Source: JBDZVM01 sp040255675
GTDB taxonomy: Bacteria; Actinomycetota; Actinomycetes; Acidothermales; Acidothermaceae
NCBI GenBank assembly: GCA_040255675.1
Contig: JBDZVM010000013.1
Coordinates: forward strand, 31,796-95,795
DNA: 64,000 bases
Direction of reading: 5' to 3'
In this document: in pieces, positions 44,746-52,949 of the stretch
Position numbering within the stretch: the first letter of the stretch is position 1
Layout of the letters: each line of letters begins with the position of its first letter
Program-made: the position numbers and the translations under genes
Notes under the pieces: model-generated
Seen by the model: only the letters and a program-made list of their open reading frames with translations
Databases searched by the model: none
Told to the model about the DNA's origin: nothing

Positions 44746-45750
44746 TCAGGGAATCTCGACGACCTGGGCGGCGTGCGTGAGGCCGGCGCCGAAGCCGATG
44801 AGCAACGCGGTCTGGCCGCTCTCGACCTCGCCGCGCTCGAGCAGCGCCGACATCGCGAGCGGGATCGAGGCGGACGACGTGTTGCCTTGCGTCTCGATGT
44901 CGCGAGCCACGACAACGCTGCTCGGGAGCTTCAAGGTTTTCACAAGCGACTCGACGATGCGCAGATTGGCTTGGTGCGGGATGAACGCGCCCAGTTCTTC
45001 GGGCTCGACGCCGGCCAGCTCGAGCGCTCGCTTGGCGACGGCACCCATCTTCGTGACGGCCCAGCGAAAGACGGTTTGCCCCGCCATGCGAAGCGCAACC
45101 GGCTCGAGCGGCTGACCGCGCGCCAGCGCGTGCTGCACCTCGACGTACGTGGGCACCTGGGTGATCGTGTGTGACAGCGAGCCGTCGCTGCCCCACACCA
45201 CCGGGCCGATGCCTGGGGTCTCAGATCCCGACACGACGACGGCACCCGCGCCGTCGCCGAACAAGAACGCCATGCCGCGATCGTGCGGGTCGATGAAGTC
45301 GGTCATCTTCTCGGCGCCAGCGACCAGGACGTGCCGTGCGCTGCCTGATCGAACCGCGTCGGCCGCGACCGAGAGCGCGTAGCTGAAACCGGCGCACGCG
45401 GCGTTGATGTCCATCGCGCCGGCTTTGGTAGCACCGACGCGGTCTTGCACTTGGCTCGAGCCGCCGGGTGTCTGGAACGGGTGGCTGCAGGTGGCGAGCA
45501 ACACGAGGTCGAGGTCGGCCGCGGCGACGCCGGACGAGGCCAACGCCTTCTCGCTGGCGCTGACAGCCATGTCGACAACGGTTTCGTCGGGTGCCGCGAA
45601 CCGCCGGGTGACGATGCCGCTGCGCTCGCGAATCCACTCGTCGCTCGAGTCGATCTGCTGGCAGATTTCCTCGTTCGTGACCACGCGGCTGGGCCGGTGC
45701 GCGCCGAGTGCGACGATGCGGGCGCCGGGCGCCCCAGCGGACAGTTTCAT
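44746..45750 (-). CDS. fabH: Beta-ketoacyl-ACP synthase III
   Basis: FabH starts fatty-acid synthesis by condensing an acyl-CoA primer with malonyl-ACP. The 334-residue protein has the Cys-His-Asn triad: NAACAGFSYALS, IPHQANLRI and GNTSSASIPLA. The first residues, KLSAGAPGARIVALGAHRPSR, are typical. The ATG at 45748-45750 overlaps the fabD stop by four bases. Primer preference (branched or straight) is not visible. Confidence 0.96.
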   Translation of the reverse strand: MKLSAGAPGARIVALGAHRPSRVVTNEEICQQIDSSDEWIRERSGIVTRRFAAPDETVVDMAVSASEKALASSGVAAADLDLVLLATCSHPFQTPGGSSQVQDRVGATKAGAMDINAACAGFSYALSVAADAVRSGSARHVLVAGAEKMTDFIDPHDRGMAFLFGDGAGAVVVSGSETPGIGPVVWGSDGSLSHTITQVPTYVEVQHALARGQPLEPVALRMAGQTVFRWAVTKMGAVAKRALELAGVEPEELGAFIPHQANLRIVESLVKTLKLPSSVVVARDIETQGNTSSASIPLAMSALLERGEVESGQTALLIGFGAGLTHAAQVVEIP

Positions 45751-46949
45751 GCGAGCACGACCTCCGGGTGCAAGCGGGCGAGTGGCTGGCCGGGGGAGAC
45801 GGGATCGCCGTCCTCGACAAGCCATTCGACCAAGGTTCCGCCGTGCATGGCAATGACGTCGCGCGCTTCGCGCTTGGTGACCACTCGGCCGAGCACCGTT
45901 CCGGCAGCCAACGCGTCGCCGGGGCTGGTCGTGGTGGCCTCGAACGTGCCGGCGAGCGGAGCGACGAGCAGTCGCCACGACGGCGTCGCGCTCACTTCGA
46001 TGTTTTGCTGATGTTTGGCAATCAACGCGCGAGCGGCGTCGAGGTCGTCGGGGGTTTTCAGCGCCAGCGTTTCGACGCCGGGCAGCGCCCGCTTCACGAG
46101 GCCGACCAGCGTGCCTGCCGGCGGCAACTCGATGACTGCCGTGACACCGAGGTTGCCGAGGGTCTTCATGCAGGCGTCCCACCGGACGGGCGCCGCCACC
46201 TGGTCGACGAGCCGCCCGACGAAGTCTTGGCCGTATTGCACGACGACACCGTCGGCGTTTTGCAGCAGTCGCATCGTCGGCTCGGACGTCGGGATCGCGA
46301 CCGCGAGCTCGCGGAGCCGGCCGACCGCGGGAGCCATGTGGGAGGTGTGGAACGCGCCGGCGACCGCCAGCGGCCGCAGCCGCGTGCCTTCGGGCGGATT
46401 GGCGGCGAGCGCTTCGAGTTGCTCGAGGGTGCCGGCGGCGACGACCTGGCCGGCGGCGTTGACGTTCGCTGGTGTGAGGCCGAGCTCGGCCAGCCGCTCG
46501 AGTACCTGTTTGGGCTCGCCGCCCAAAATCGCTGTCATGCCGGTAGGGGTGACAGCCGCCGCCTTTGCCATCGCCCGGCCGCGCTCGCGCACGAGCACGA
46601 GTGCGGCTTCCGGCGTCAACACTCCCGCGAGCGCGGCAGCGGTCAGCTCGCCGACGCTGTGCCCGGCGGCCACGCCCACCTTGGTGGAGAGCTCGTCGAG
46701 TGCCGCTTGCGGGTTGCGGCGCTCGCACATCGTTGCCGCGGCGGCCAGGCCGGCGCCAACCAGCAGCGGCTGGGCGATCGCCGTGTCTTTGATTTCGTCG
46801 GCGTCGGCGGTGGTGCCGAGCCGGGCGAGGTCGAGGTCGAGCACTGCCGACCACCAAGCGACCGCGTCGGCGACGCCGGGAACCTCGAGCCATGGGGAGA
46901 GAAAACCGGGAACTTGAGCACCTTGACCTGGAGCAAGAATCGCGAGCAC
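45747..46949 (-). CDS. fabD: Malonyl-CoA:ACP transacylase with biotinyl/lipoyl-like tail
   Basis: FabD loads malonate onto ACP. VLAILAPGQGAQ starts the domain, GHSVGELTAAAL holds the nucleophilic Ser and AFHTSHM the catalytic His. About 80 extra C-terminal residues follow (from about 320), reading like a biotinyl/lipoyl half-barrel: APLAGTFEA, then HGGTLVEWLVEDGDPVSPGQ. The tip where EAMKM would be is VVTKREA, so no standard biotin lysine is present. GTG 46949 starts the conserved core; upstream starts at 46976 and 47000 are open. First gene of the FAS-II run. Confidence 0.94.
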   Translation of the reverse strand: MLAILAPGQGAQVPGFLSPWLEVPGVADAVAWWSAVLDLDLARLGTTADADEIKDTAIAQPLLVGAGLAAAATMCERRNPQAALDELSTKVGVAAGHSVGELTAAALAGVLTPEAALVLVRERGRAMAKAAAVTPTGMTAILGGEPKQVLERLAELGLTPANVNAAGQVVAAGTLEQLEALAANPPEGTRLRPLAVAGAFHTSHMAPAVGRLRELAVAIPTSEPTMRLLQNADGVVVQYGQDFVGRLVDQVAAPVRWDACMKTLGNLGVTAVIELPPAGTLVGLVKRALPGVETLALKTPDDLDAARALIAKHQQNIEVSATPSWRLLVAPLAGTFEATTTSPGDALAAGTVLGRVVTKREARDVIAMHGGTLVEWLVEDGDPVSPGQPLARLHPEVVLA

Positions 46950-47015
46950 GTTTCCACTGTGCCGGTAAACGGCCATCGAGTCGCTGATCAGCGAAACCAA
47001 TCCGTTACCGCGACA

Positions 47016-47032
47016 TTGTAGGAACCCTACAA
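47016..47032 (-). promoter_or_regulatory. Perfect inverted repeat upstream of fabD, probable FasR operator
   Basis: TTGTAGG-AAC-CCTACAA has perfect seven-base arms. It lies 67 bases upstream of the fabD start, between fabD and the PucR-type regulator gene. Read on the minus strand, TACAAT inside it also fits a -10 hexamer. Binding by the adjacent regulator is inferred. Confidence 0.6.
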
Positions 47033-47042
47033 GACGCGTGTC

Positions 47043-48254
47043 CTACACCGGCCCGGCTTCAGACAGCCGGCCGAGCACCAACGCAAGGTGCAACGTGAAA
47101 GCGTCGCGTGGGTCGGTCGCCGCGTAACCGGTGATCTCCTCCGCCCGGCGTAGCCGGTAGCGCACCGTATTGGCGTGGACGTACAGCGAGCGGGCGGTCG
47201 CCTCCAGCGACCCGGCCTGCTCCAAGTACGCGCCTACCGTCTCGACGAGCGCGGATCCCGCGGCGACCAGCGGTACGTAAATCTCGTCGATGAGCTTGCG
47301 GCGGGCGATCGCGTCGCCGTCGATGGCGCGTTCGGGAAGCAGGTCGACCGCCAGCACCGGCCGCGGCAACGCGGTGCGGCCGCGACAGGCATGAAGGCCG
47401 GCGATGGCGGCCTGCGCCGATATGCGCGCCGACAGCACGTCGGGCACGGGTGGGCCGATCACGATGGGCCCCGGACCGAACTGAGCGAGCAGCGCGCGGG
47501 AGGCGTGCAGCGGGTCGTCGGCGCCGCCGATCACCGCGACGAGCCGATCACCTTGCACGGCGGCCATCACGTCGAGGCTGGCGTGCCGCGCGGCCCGGCG
47601 GACGCCGTCGACCACCGCCTCCGGCTCGTCGTCCGGGGGGGTGCCGACGACCACTATCACGGACGACGGCGAGCCCCATCCGAGTGCCGCTGCCCGCGAA
47701 CGCAACGCTTCGTCGCCCGTGTCGGAATCGGCGGTGCCGCCATCGGAGTCGCCGCGAAGCAACGCGTCGACGACCATGGCCTCGAGCCGGGCGTCCCAGG
47801 CGCCGCGTGACTCGGCGGCCTGGGCGTAGACCTGCGCGGCAGCGAAGGCGACCTCCCTGGCGTAGACCAGCACGGCCTCGCGCAACTCGGCGGAGCCGCC
47901 TTGGGCCGCGATCGTCTCGGCGGCTTCCTCGACCACCTCGATCGTGATGCGCACCATCTCTACCGTTTGCCCCAAGCTCACGGTGCGGGCAAGTTCGCGT
48001 GGCGCGGTACCGAAAATCTCGCCGGTGATTTCGCGCCGTCCGTCGGGATGCTTGAACCATTCGACGAACGCGGCGATGCCGGCCTGCGCGACCAGGCCGA
48101 CCCACGAGCGGCTCTCCGCGGACATCGCGCGATACCAGGGCAGCGTTTCGTCCATACGCGCGATTGCCGCGCGCGCGAGGTCGCCGGTGGCTCGTTCGAG
48201 GGCGCGCGCCGTCCGGGTTCGTGCCGACGACGACGGGATGGCGCTCACCCGCAT
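47043..48254 (-). CDS. fasR: PucR-family transcriptional regulator, FasR-like
   Basis: The 403-residue protein has a PucR-type C-terminal helix-turn-helix (SLEATARSLYVHANTVRYRL, about residues 345-365, followed by EITGYAATDPRDAFTLHLAL). A GGDEF-like middle region and an N-terminal helical part precede it. In Streptomyces, FasR from the same position activates the fabD-fabH-acpP-fabF operon; Rv2242 is the mycobacterial counterpart. The symbol rests on that conserved position and HTH. The gene ends 94 bases upstream of fabD on the same strand. Confidence 0.85.
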   Translation of the reverse strand: MRVSAIPSSSARTRTARALERATGDLARAAIARMDETLPWYRAMSAESRSWVGLVAQAGIAAFVEWFKHPDGRREITGEIFGTAPRELARTVSLGQTVEMVRITIEVVEEAAETIAAQGGSAELREAVLVYAREVAFAAAQVYAQAAESRGAWDARLEAMVVDALLRGDSDGGTADSDTGDEALRSRAAALGWGSPSSVIVVVGTPPDDEPEAVVDGVRRAARHASLDVMAAVQGDRLVAVIGGADDPLHASRALLAQFGPGPIVIGPPVPDVLSARISAQAAIAGLHACRGRTALPRPVLAVDLLPERAIDGDAIARRKLIDEIYVPLVAAGSALVETVGAYLEQAGSLEATARSLYVHANTVRYRLRRAEEITGYAATDPRDAFTLHLALVLGRLSEAGPV

Positions 48255-48310
48255 AGTGTGCCGCGGGTCGGTACCGCGCTTGTGACGGCGCGGTCGGTTC
48301 GCGTGGTGCG

Positions 48311-48850
48311 TCAGTCGGCGAGCGGGCGCCGCTGCGGCGGTAGCGCCCGCGACGTCGGGTCAGTGGCGAACGTGCAGCGCCACGGGCCCATCAGCGCGAT
48401 GTATTCGGCGCGGGTCAGGATCGGTTTGGCATAGGCGGCGGCGACCGCGTCGCGGATCGCCTTGAGCGCGATCGTCACCTGCTGCGACCGAACCGCCGTC
48501 GCCGAATCACTTACCGAAGCCGAGTCACTTGTCGAGCCGGAGTCGATCGCTGAGTCGGGGAACGCCTCGCTGTACGCGTCGGCATGAAGTTCGTCGGCGA
48601 ACGCGACGTCGATGCGGTCGAAGGCGACCAGAACGTCGAGGATCAGCGGGGAGTCGAGGCCAAGGGCGTGGTCTCGCGCGCTGGCGAGAAACAGGTTGTC
48701 GCGCCAACCGCGAGCTAGGCGGGCGATCTCGCGATCCGACAGGTGTGGCACCTTGCCGAGAATGCCCACGATCTCGGAGAGATTCGGATGCTCCTGGGCG
48801 CTCGTGTAAGCGACGCGTCGGCGCCAGGGGAGCCAGGGCACAGACGGCAT
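48311..48850 (-). CDS. Actinobacterial hypothetical protein
   Basis: A 179-residue protein of unknown function. It starts MPSVPWLPWRRRVAY, has a charged middle (SDREIARLARGWRDNLFLASARD) and a Ser-rich stretch of about 25 residues near 100-125, probably a linker. There is no signal peptide. The ATG at 48848-48850 has GGAGG upstream; longer frames to 49012 do not look coding. It lies 56 bases upstream of the fasR-like gene on the same strand and may share its transcript. Confidence 0.65.
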   Translation of the reverse strand: MPSVPWLPWRRRVAYTSAQEHPNLSEIVGILGKVPHLSDREIARLARGWRDNLFLASARDHALGLDSPLILDVLVAFDRIDVAFADELHADAYSEAFPDSAIDSGSTSDSASVSDSATAVRSQQVTIALKAIRDAVAAAYAKPILTRAEYIALMGPWRCTFATDPTSRALPPQRRPLAD

Positions 48851-49010
48851 GCGGCGGCCTCCAAAGGACGGGGGAACGCCGTCCATGGTGGCGCACTGAC
48901 ATGGCACGGACCAGGTCTTTTGTGACAAACCACTCCTCAATGCCACCCGACGTGGTTCGCGGAGGCTATGGTCACCTGATCCGGACATGATGGTTTGATC
49001 GGGAGGGACC

Positions 49011-49685
49011 ATGTGGGTGGACGTCCGGCGCTCGTCGTCGCGGTTCGTGACTCGAACCGATCGCGTCGAGTCGCGCCACTCGTTTTCGTTCGGTCCTCAT
49101 TACGACCCTGACAACACCCGCTTCGGCGCGTTGGTCGCGCACAACGAGGACGTTCTCTTGCCTGGCGGCGGCTTCGACGCGCATCCCCACCAAGGCATCG
49201 ACATCGTGAGCTGGGTGCTGTCGGGCGCCTTGCGTCATCACGACGACGCCGGCGGCTCGGGCGTCGTCCGGCCCGGCGAAGCTCAGGTGCTGCGGGCCGG
49301 TTCGGGAGTGCGCCACGCCGAAGCGAGCGCATCGTCGGACGTCACGCGGTACGTGCAGATGTGGGTCATGTCGGACGTCGCGAGCGCGCCTGGGTACGCC
49401 ACCGCCGACGTTTCGGCCGAGGTCAGCGAGGGCGGCCTGGTGCCTGTCGCGTCAGGTTCGGTAGCCGCGCCACTTCGGCTGTCGTGTGAAGCCACCTTCT
49501 CGGTGTGCCGGCTGAACGGCACCATCGTCCTTCCCGATGCTTCGTATCTGCATGTCTTCGTCGCGTCTGGGGCCTTGACGCTGGACGGCGAAAAACTTTT
49601 CGAAGGCGATGCCGCCCGCGTCGTCGACGCTTCGGGTCTGCACGTGATCGGTGCCGCCGAGGTGCTGGTGTGGTCTCTCGGCTGA
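49011..49685 (+). CDS. Pirin-family protein
   Basis: A 224-residue double cupin. GGGFDAHPHQGIDIVSWVLSG and RAGSGVRHAEAS carry the metal-binding His residues, and HDDAGGSGVVRPGEAQ is characteristic. Bacterial pirins are metal-dependent dioxygenases or regulators; some use quercetin. The C-terminal cupin is present but less conserved. ATG 49011 has GGGAGG at about 49000-49005. It runs opposite to the hypothetical gene on its left. Confidence 0.9.
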   Translation: MWVDVRRSSSRFVTRTDRVESRHSFSFGPHYDPDNTRFGALVAHNEDVLLPGGGFDAHPHQGIDIVSWVLSGALRHHDDAGGSGVVRPGEAQVLRAGSGVRHAEASASSDVTRYVQMWVMSDVASAPGYATADVSAEVSEGGLVPVASGSVAAPLRLSCEATFSVCRLNGTIVLPDASYLHVFVASGALTLDGEKLFEGDAARVVDASGLHVIGAAEVLVWSLG

Positions 49686-49800
49686 GCGCCGTCGCGGCGG
49701 AGCGCGGCTTGGCCATCATGACCCCCGGCTTTGCGGCGCGCCGCTTGCACGTGGACCCTGGTACGTGTGGACTACTCCGACCAGCCCATCTCATGGCAGA

Positions 49801-49857
49801 GTCAGCACTATCAGCAGTCAGCACCAGCCAGCACCAGTCAGCACCATCACCGCACAG
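49801..49857. repeat. Short imperfect repeats in the DUF3052 upstream region
   Basis: GTCAGCAC recurs at 49801, 49817 and 49837, with further CAGCACCA units between. The stretch lies in the 218-base gap between pirin and DUF3052. Slippage-type repeat or a regulator site; no more can be said. Confidence 0.5.
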
Positions 49858-49903
49858 CATGCAGACCGCGGGACGTTACACCGCGAGAACAGGGAGGACG
49901 TTC

Positions 49904-50356
49904 GTGAGCGCGACCGCGGACCACGCGGAGGGACAGCGCACCCCGGAGGGACAGCGCAGCCGCGCGGAGAAGCTGGGCTTCTCATCCGGCCAGGTGGTCC
50001 AGGAAATCGGTTACGACGATGACTGCGACGACGATCTTCGTCGCGAGATCGAAGAGGTGGCTGGCGGCGCGCTGGTCGACGAGACGTACGACGACGTCGT
50101 CGACGCGGTCGTCTTGTGGTGGCGCGACGGCGACGGCGACTTGGTCGACGCGTTGGTCGACGCGCTGACCTCGCTCGCCGACGGCGGCACGATCTGGCTG
50201 CTCACCCCGAAATCGGGTCGGGAGGGCCACGTCGAACCAAGCGACATCACCGAAGCGGCACCCACCGCTGGGCTGAGTCAAACCAGTTCGGTCAGTGCCG
50301 GCCGCGACTGGTCGGGCGCCCGGCTGGTCGCGCCTCGCAACTCGCGGAAGCGGTGA
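49904..50356 (+). CDS. DUF3052 family protein
   Basis: The 150-residue protein matches actinobacterial DUF3052: AEKLGFSSGQVVQEIGYDDD at about residue 20, VVDAVVLWWRDGDGDLVDAL, and a GTIWLLTPKSGREGHVEPSD core. Its function is unknown; the acidic, Trp-containing central part is conserved. GTG 49904 has GGGAGGA at 49892-49898. The stop overlaps the ahpE GTG by four bases, the same coupling as Rv2239c-ahpE in mycobacteria. Confidence 0.88.
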   Translation: MSATADHAEGQRTPEGQRSRAEKLGFSSGQVVQEIGYDDDCDDDLRREIEEVAGGALVDETYDDVVDAVVLWWRDGDGDLVDALVDALTSLADGGTIWLLTPKSGREGHVEPSDITEAAPTAGLSQTSSVSAGRDWSGARLVAPRNSRKR

Positions 50357-50814
50357 TCCCTGCCGTCGGCCAGGCCGCGCCCGACTTCGAGTTGGCCGAC
50401 CAGCACGGCACGCCGACGCGGTTATCGTCATTTCGCGACCGGCGAAGCGTCGTCCTGGTGTTCTTCCCGTGGGCGTTCTCGAGCATCTGCACGGGCGAAC
50501 TCGACGCTCTTCGCGACGACCTTGGCGCCTTCGTCAACGACACCACGCAACTGCTGGCCGTCTCGATCGACTCGACGTTCACTCAGCGGGTGTTCGCCGA
50601 ACATCGTGGGTACGTCTTTCCGCTGCTGGCTGATTTTTGGCCGCACGGCGAGGTGGCCCGCCGCTACGGTGTTTTCGACGACCAGGCAGGCGCCGCGCTG
50701 CGAGGCACGTTCGTGATCGACCGTTCGGGCGTGGTGCGCTGGTCGGTCGTACACGGCATCGGCGAGGGGCGCGACCCTGCCGCCTATGCGCGGGCGCTGG
50801 CCGCTCTCGAGTGA
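50353..50814 (+). CDS. ahpE: One-cysteine peroxiredoxin AhpE
   Basis: A 153-residue peroxiredoxin that reduces peroxides and peroxynitrite. FFPWAFSSICTGEL holds the peroxidatic Cys (C46) and the Pro/Thr-type pocket; no other Cys exists, so an external thiol must resolve it (mycothiol/mycoredoxin or thioredoxin in relatives). The N-terminal VGQAAPDFELADQHG is typical. GTG start coupled to DUF3052. Confidence 0.94.
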   Translation: MIPAVGQAAPDFELADQHGTPTRLSSFRDRRSVVLVFFPWAFSSICTGELDALRDDLGAFVNDTTQLLAVSIDSTFTQRVFAEHRGYVFPLLADFWPHGEVARRYGVFDDQAGAALRGTFVIDRSGVVRWSVVHGIGEGRDPAAYARALAALE

Positions 50815-50821
50815 GGCCGGG

Positions 50822-51157
50822 TTGCCCTGCTGGCGTTGTGGCGCGCGCGAGGTCGACCCCGTTCGGGGGCCGTCGCCGTGGAAGCGCGCCGTTCGCGGCG
50901 GCCTGCACGTTCTCGTCTGCCCCGACTGCCAGCACGATCGCGACTGGACAGTTGACCTCGACCACTGCCCGTCGTGTGGTTCGTGGCGGCTGGTGCGGCA
51001 ACTCGGCCAGGTGACGTGCCGGGCTTGCAATACGACGATCAACCCGGACGACGAACTGCCCCCTGGGCCGCCGCGGGTTTCGCCGTCCCGCGCGTCGTCT
51101 GGGCTGTCGAAAGAGGTGAGCGACGCACTCGCACGGCTCTGGAACAAAAGTCGGTAG
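50822..51157 (+). CDS. Small zinc-ribbon protein
   Basis: A 111-residue protein with four CxxC pairs: CWRC, CPDC, CPSC and CRAC, between residues 3 and about 70, so two zinc ribbons are likely. The C-terminus is a Pro-rich linker and a helix. TTG 50822 has GAGG upstream and begins just before the first CxxC; ATG 50786 would overlap ahpE. It lies seven bases after ahpE. Function unknown. Confidence 0.7.
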   Translation: MPCWRCGAREVDPVRGPSPWKRAVRGGLHVLVCPDCQHDRDWTVDLDHCPSCGSWRLVRQLGQVTCRACNTTINPDDELPPGPPRVSPSRASSGLSKEVSDALARLWNKSR

Positions 51158-51190
51158 GCTTGCCGCCCGTAAACCCAGCCCGTCTATTCG

Positions 51191-51262
51191 GGGCGCGTAG
51201 CTCAGCGGAAGAGCACCCGGCTTACAACCGGGGGGTCACAGGTTCGAACCCTGTCGTGCCCA
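51191..51262 (+). tRNA. tRNA-Val (anticodon TAC)
   Basis: The acceptor GGGCGCG pairs with CGTGCCC (one G-U). The anticodon arm CCCGGCTTACAACCGGG shows TAC, and the T-arm is CAGGTTCGAACCCTG. CCA is not encoded. GGTAGGCT at 51153-51160 is a likely -10 region. Confidence 0.96.
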
Positions 51263-51286
51263 CCCCACAGTGCCCACCCACAGCCG

Positions 51287-52300
51287 TCAGCCCACGCCCG
51301 TGCCGGCCAAATGATCGAGGGTCGCGAGCCAAAGGGCGGCCCCCCACCAGGCGCCGGGGGGCACTGCCTCCACGACCAACGCTTCTTCGGCGGCGGTCGA
51401 AAGGCCAGGCATCGCCCTCGCGAACGCCGTGAGCGTGTATCGCACCCACGTGGCGAGCAAGATCTGGTCGATCCAGACCGGATCGACCCCTTGGGCCTCC
51501 AAGTGTGAAGCGAGACGCATCCGCCCGCGACCGTCTGATCCGAGGAAATGCCGACGGTACGACGCGACCTTGTCGGGGGCAGCGTCGGCTCCGTCAGCGA
51601 AGAACTGTTGGCTGGCGAGGAACAACGTGGCGTCGGCCCCAGGAATGCCGCGCAGGCGGCCGAGTTCCCAGTCGATGACGGCGACCGCGCGGCGGTGCGT
51701 CAGGAGCACATTCGACGCGATCAAGTCGCCATGCTCGACAGGTCTCGGCACGCAAATGTCTTGAAACGGCCGCGCCAGCTGTTCGGTCAAGCAAAAGCGA
51801 GCTCCGTCGCGCGCCAGCACGGACCCCGACAGGGCGTGTATGAGGTCGGCGGTGGCTTGGTCGAACCAGTTCGCGGGTTCGACGGTCGCGCTCGCTCGTG
51901 CCAGCCGGAGCAGCCAAGCATCGACGAGTGTCCACACCTTGGCGGGGCTCGGCCCGCCGTGAGCCATTGCGCGGCCGGACATTGCCGTCTGCAGAAGCGT
52001 CCAGTGTCCCCGATGCCGCGCCAGGGCGATCGGCGTCGGCGCGAAACCCTCGCCGGCTCGGGCGGCCACCGCGCCGAGCATCTCGAACTCGTCGCCTAGC
52101 GTGCCCGGGTCGTGCGGAACTCGCGACGTCTTGCCGACCAGCCGCGGTCGTCCGGCGGCGTCGCACAACAGCGTGACGACGTAGCGCGAGTGGCGAAAGC
52201 GAGGAGTCAGCACGATCGATCCAGCCGGCTGAAAATGCCGCACCGAGGCTGGCGCGGTCGACAAGTCCGCGCTGGCAAGAAAGTCTTCGACGAGGTTCAT
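51287..52300 (-). CDS. Aminoglycoside/choline-kinase-like phosphotransferase
   Basis: A 337-residue protein-kinase-fold phosphotransferase. VEHGDLIASNVLL holds the catalytic Asp and the metal Asn, and VAVIDWELG the DFG-equivalent Asp. The N-terminal lobe is short. The family phosphorylates small molecules (choline, sugars, antibiotics). It lies 24 bases beyond tRNA-Val and overlaps the next upstream gene by four bases. With a glycosyltransferase and an ABC exporter nearby, a role in decorating a surface polymer is plausible. No resistance phenotype can be claimed. Confidence 0.82.
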   Translation of the reverse strand: MNLVEDFLASADLSTAPASVRHFQPAGSIVLTPRFRHSRYVVTLLCDAAGRPRLVGKTSRVPHDPGTLGDEFEMLGAVAARAGEGFAPTPIALARHRGHWTLLQTAMSGRAMAHGGPSPAKVWTLVDAWLLRLARASATVEPANWFDQATADLIHALSGSVLARDGARFCLTEQLARPFQDICVPRPVEHGDLIASNVLLTHRRAVAVIDWELGRLRGIPGADATLFLASQQFFADGADAAPDKVASYRRHFLGSDGRGRMRLASHLEAQGVDPVWIDQILLATWVRYTLTAFARAMPGLSTAAEEALVVEAVPPGAWWGAALWLATLDHLAGTGVG

Positions 52301-52878
52301 GACGGTGTGCGCGCCAAGACGATGCCGTCGCGGCAGATGAGTTCTTGTCCGCCGAGAAGCACGATTGCCTGAGTGGCCCGCAGTTTGAGTCGAGCCATGC
52401 GCCCGCGTTGGTCGTTGATGAGCGTCAGCGTGTGGCTTACGGCACGCCGGTTCTCGACGTCAACGAAAGCGCGAGTCCACGCCGACGTGGGCGCCGCCCA
52501 CGCGCAGCTCAGCGTTTCCCAGCCGCGCTCCTCCAAGACGCGGCGCCACGAGGCGAACGGCCGAAGCCTCGCGGCAGAAAGGCCGACTCGGTCGGTTGTT
52601 ATGGCGATCCGCACCAAATGGCCCGGCGATAGTGCTCGCTCCATGGCGCGCACGTCGAATGCGCGACTTTCGACGAGGGCGGTGTCGACCGATTCGTCCA
52701 ACTGATCTACGAGTTCGATGCCAAGCGCTTCCATAGTCGTCGCCTCTTGCTGGCACTCAGGTGCTACCCACACCCGGCCTAATCGCGGATCGGGCAAGAG
52801 AAAGCGCCAGTCGAGCACACGCCACGACCGCGGGTTGGAATCGAGATGCACGAACACATTCCTACCGCGGTAACGCAC
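52297..52878 (-). CDS. Unknown protein, possibly a degenerate methyltransferase-like fold
   Basis: A 193-residue protein I do not firmly recognise. WRFLLPDPRLGRVWV at the start, a central LSPGHLVRIAI and a C-terminal amphipathic stretch loosely recall class I methyltransferase-like proteins of surface-polymer clusters, but no SAM motif GxGxG is present. The stop overlaps the phosphotransferase start by four bases, so the two are co-translated. GTG start at 52878. Confidence 0.6.
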   Translation of the reverse strand: MRYRGRNVFVHLDSNPRSWRVLDWRFLLPDPRLGRVWVAPECQQEATTMEALGIELVDQLDESVDTALVESRAFDVRAMERALSPGHLVRIAITTDRVGLSAARLRPFASWRRVLEERGWETLSCAWAAPTSAWTRAFVDVENRRAVSHTLTLINDQRGRMARLKLRATQAIVLLGGQELICRDGIVLARTPS

Positions 52879-52949
52879 TTTCGGAATAGAGTGTCGTACG
52901 CACGTCCGGGAGGAACGGCAGGGGTGGTACCGCGTTGGACTCGCGACCT

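Noticed and set aside
45708..47021. 437-codon plus-strand frame over fabD
   Set aside because: Antisense to fabD, which has full catalytic motifs; composition of the plus-strand frame is not protein-like.
51287..52300. Antibiotic-resistance phosphotransferase
   Set aside because: The kinase motifs are general to the family; nothing specific to aminoglycoside enzymes is visible, and the context suggests envelope biosynthesis.
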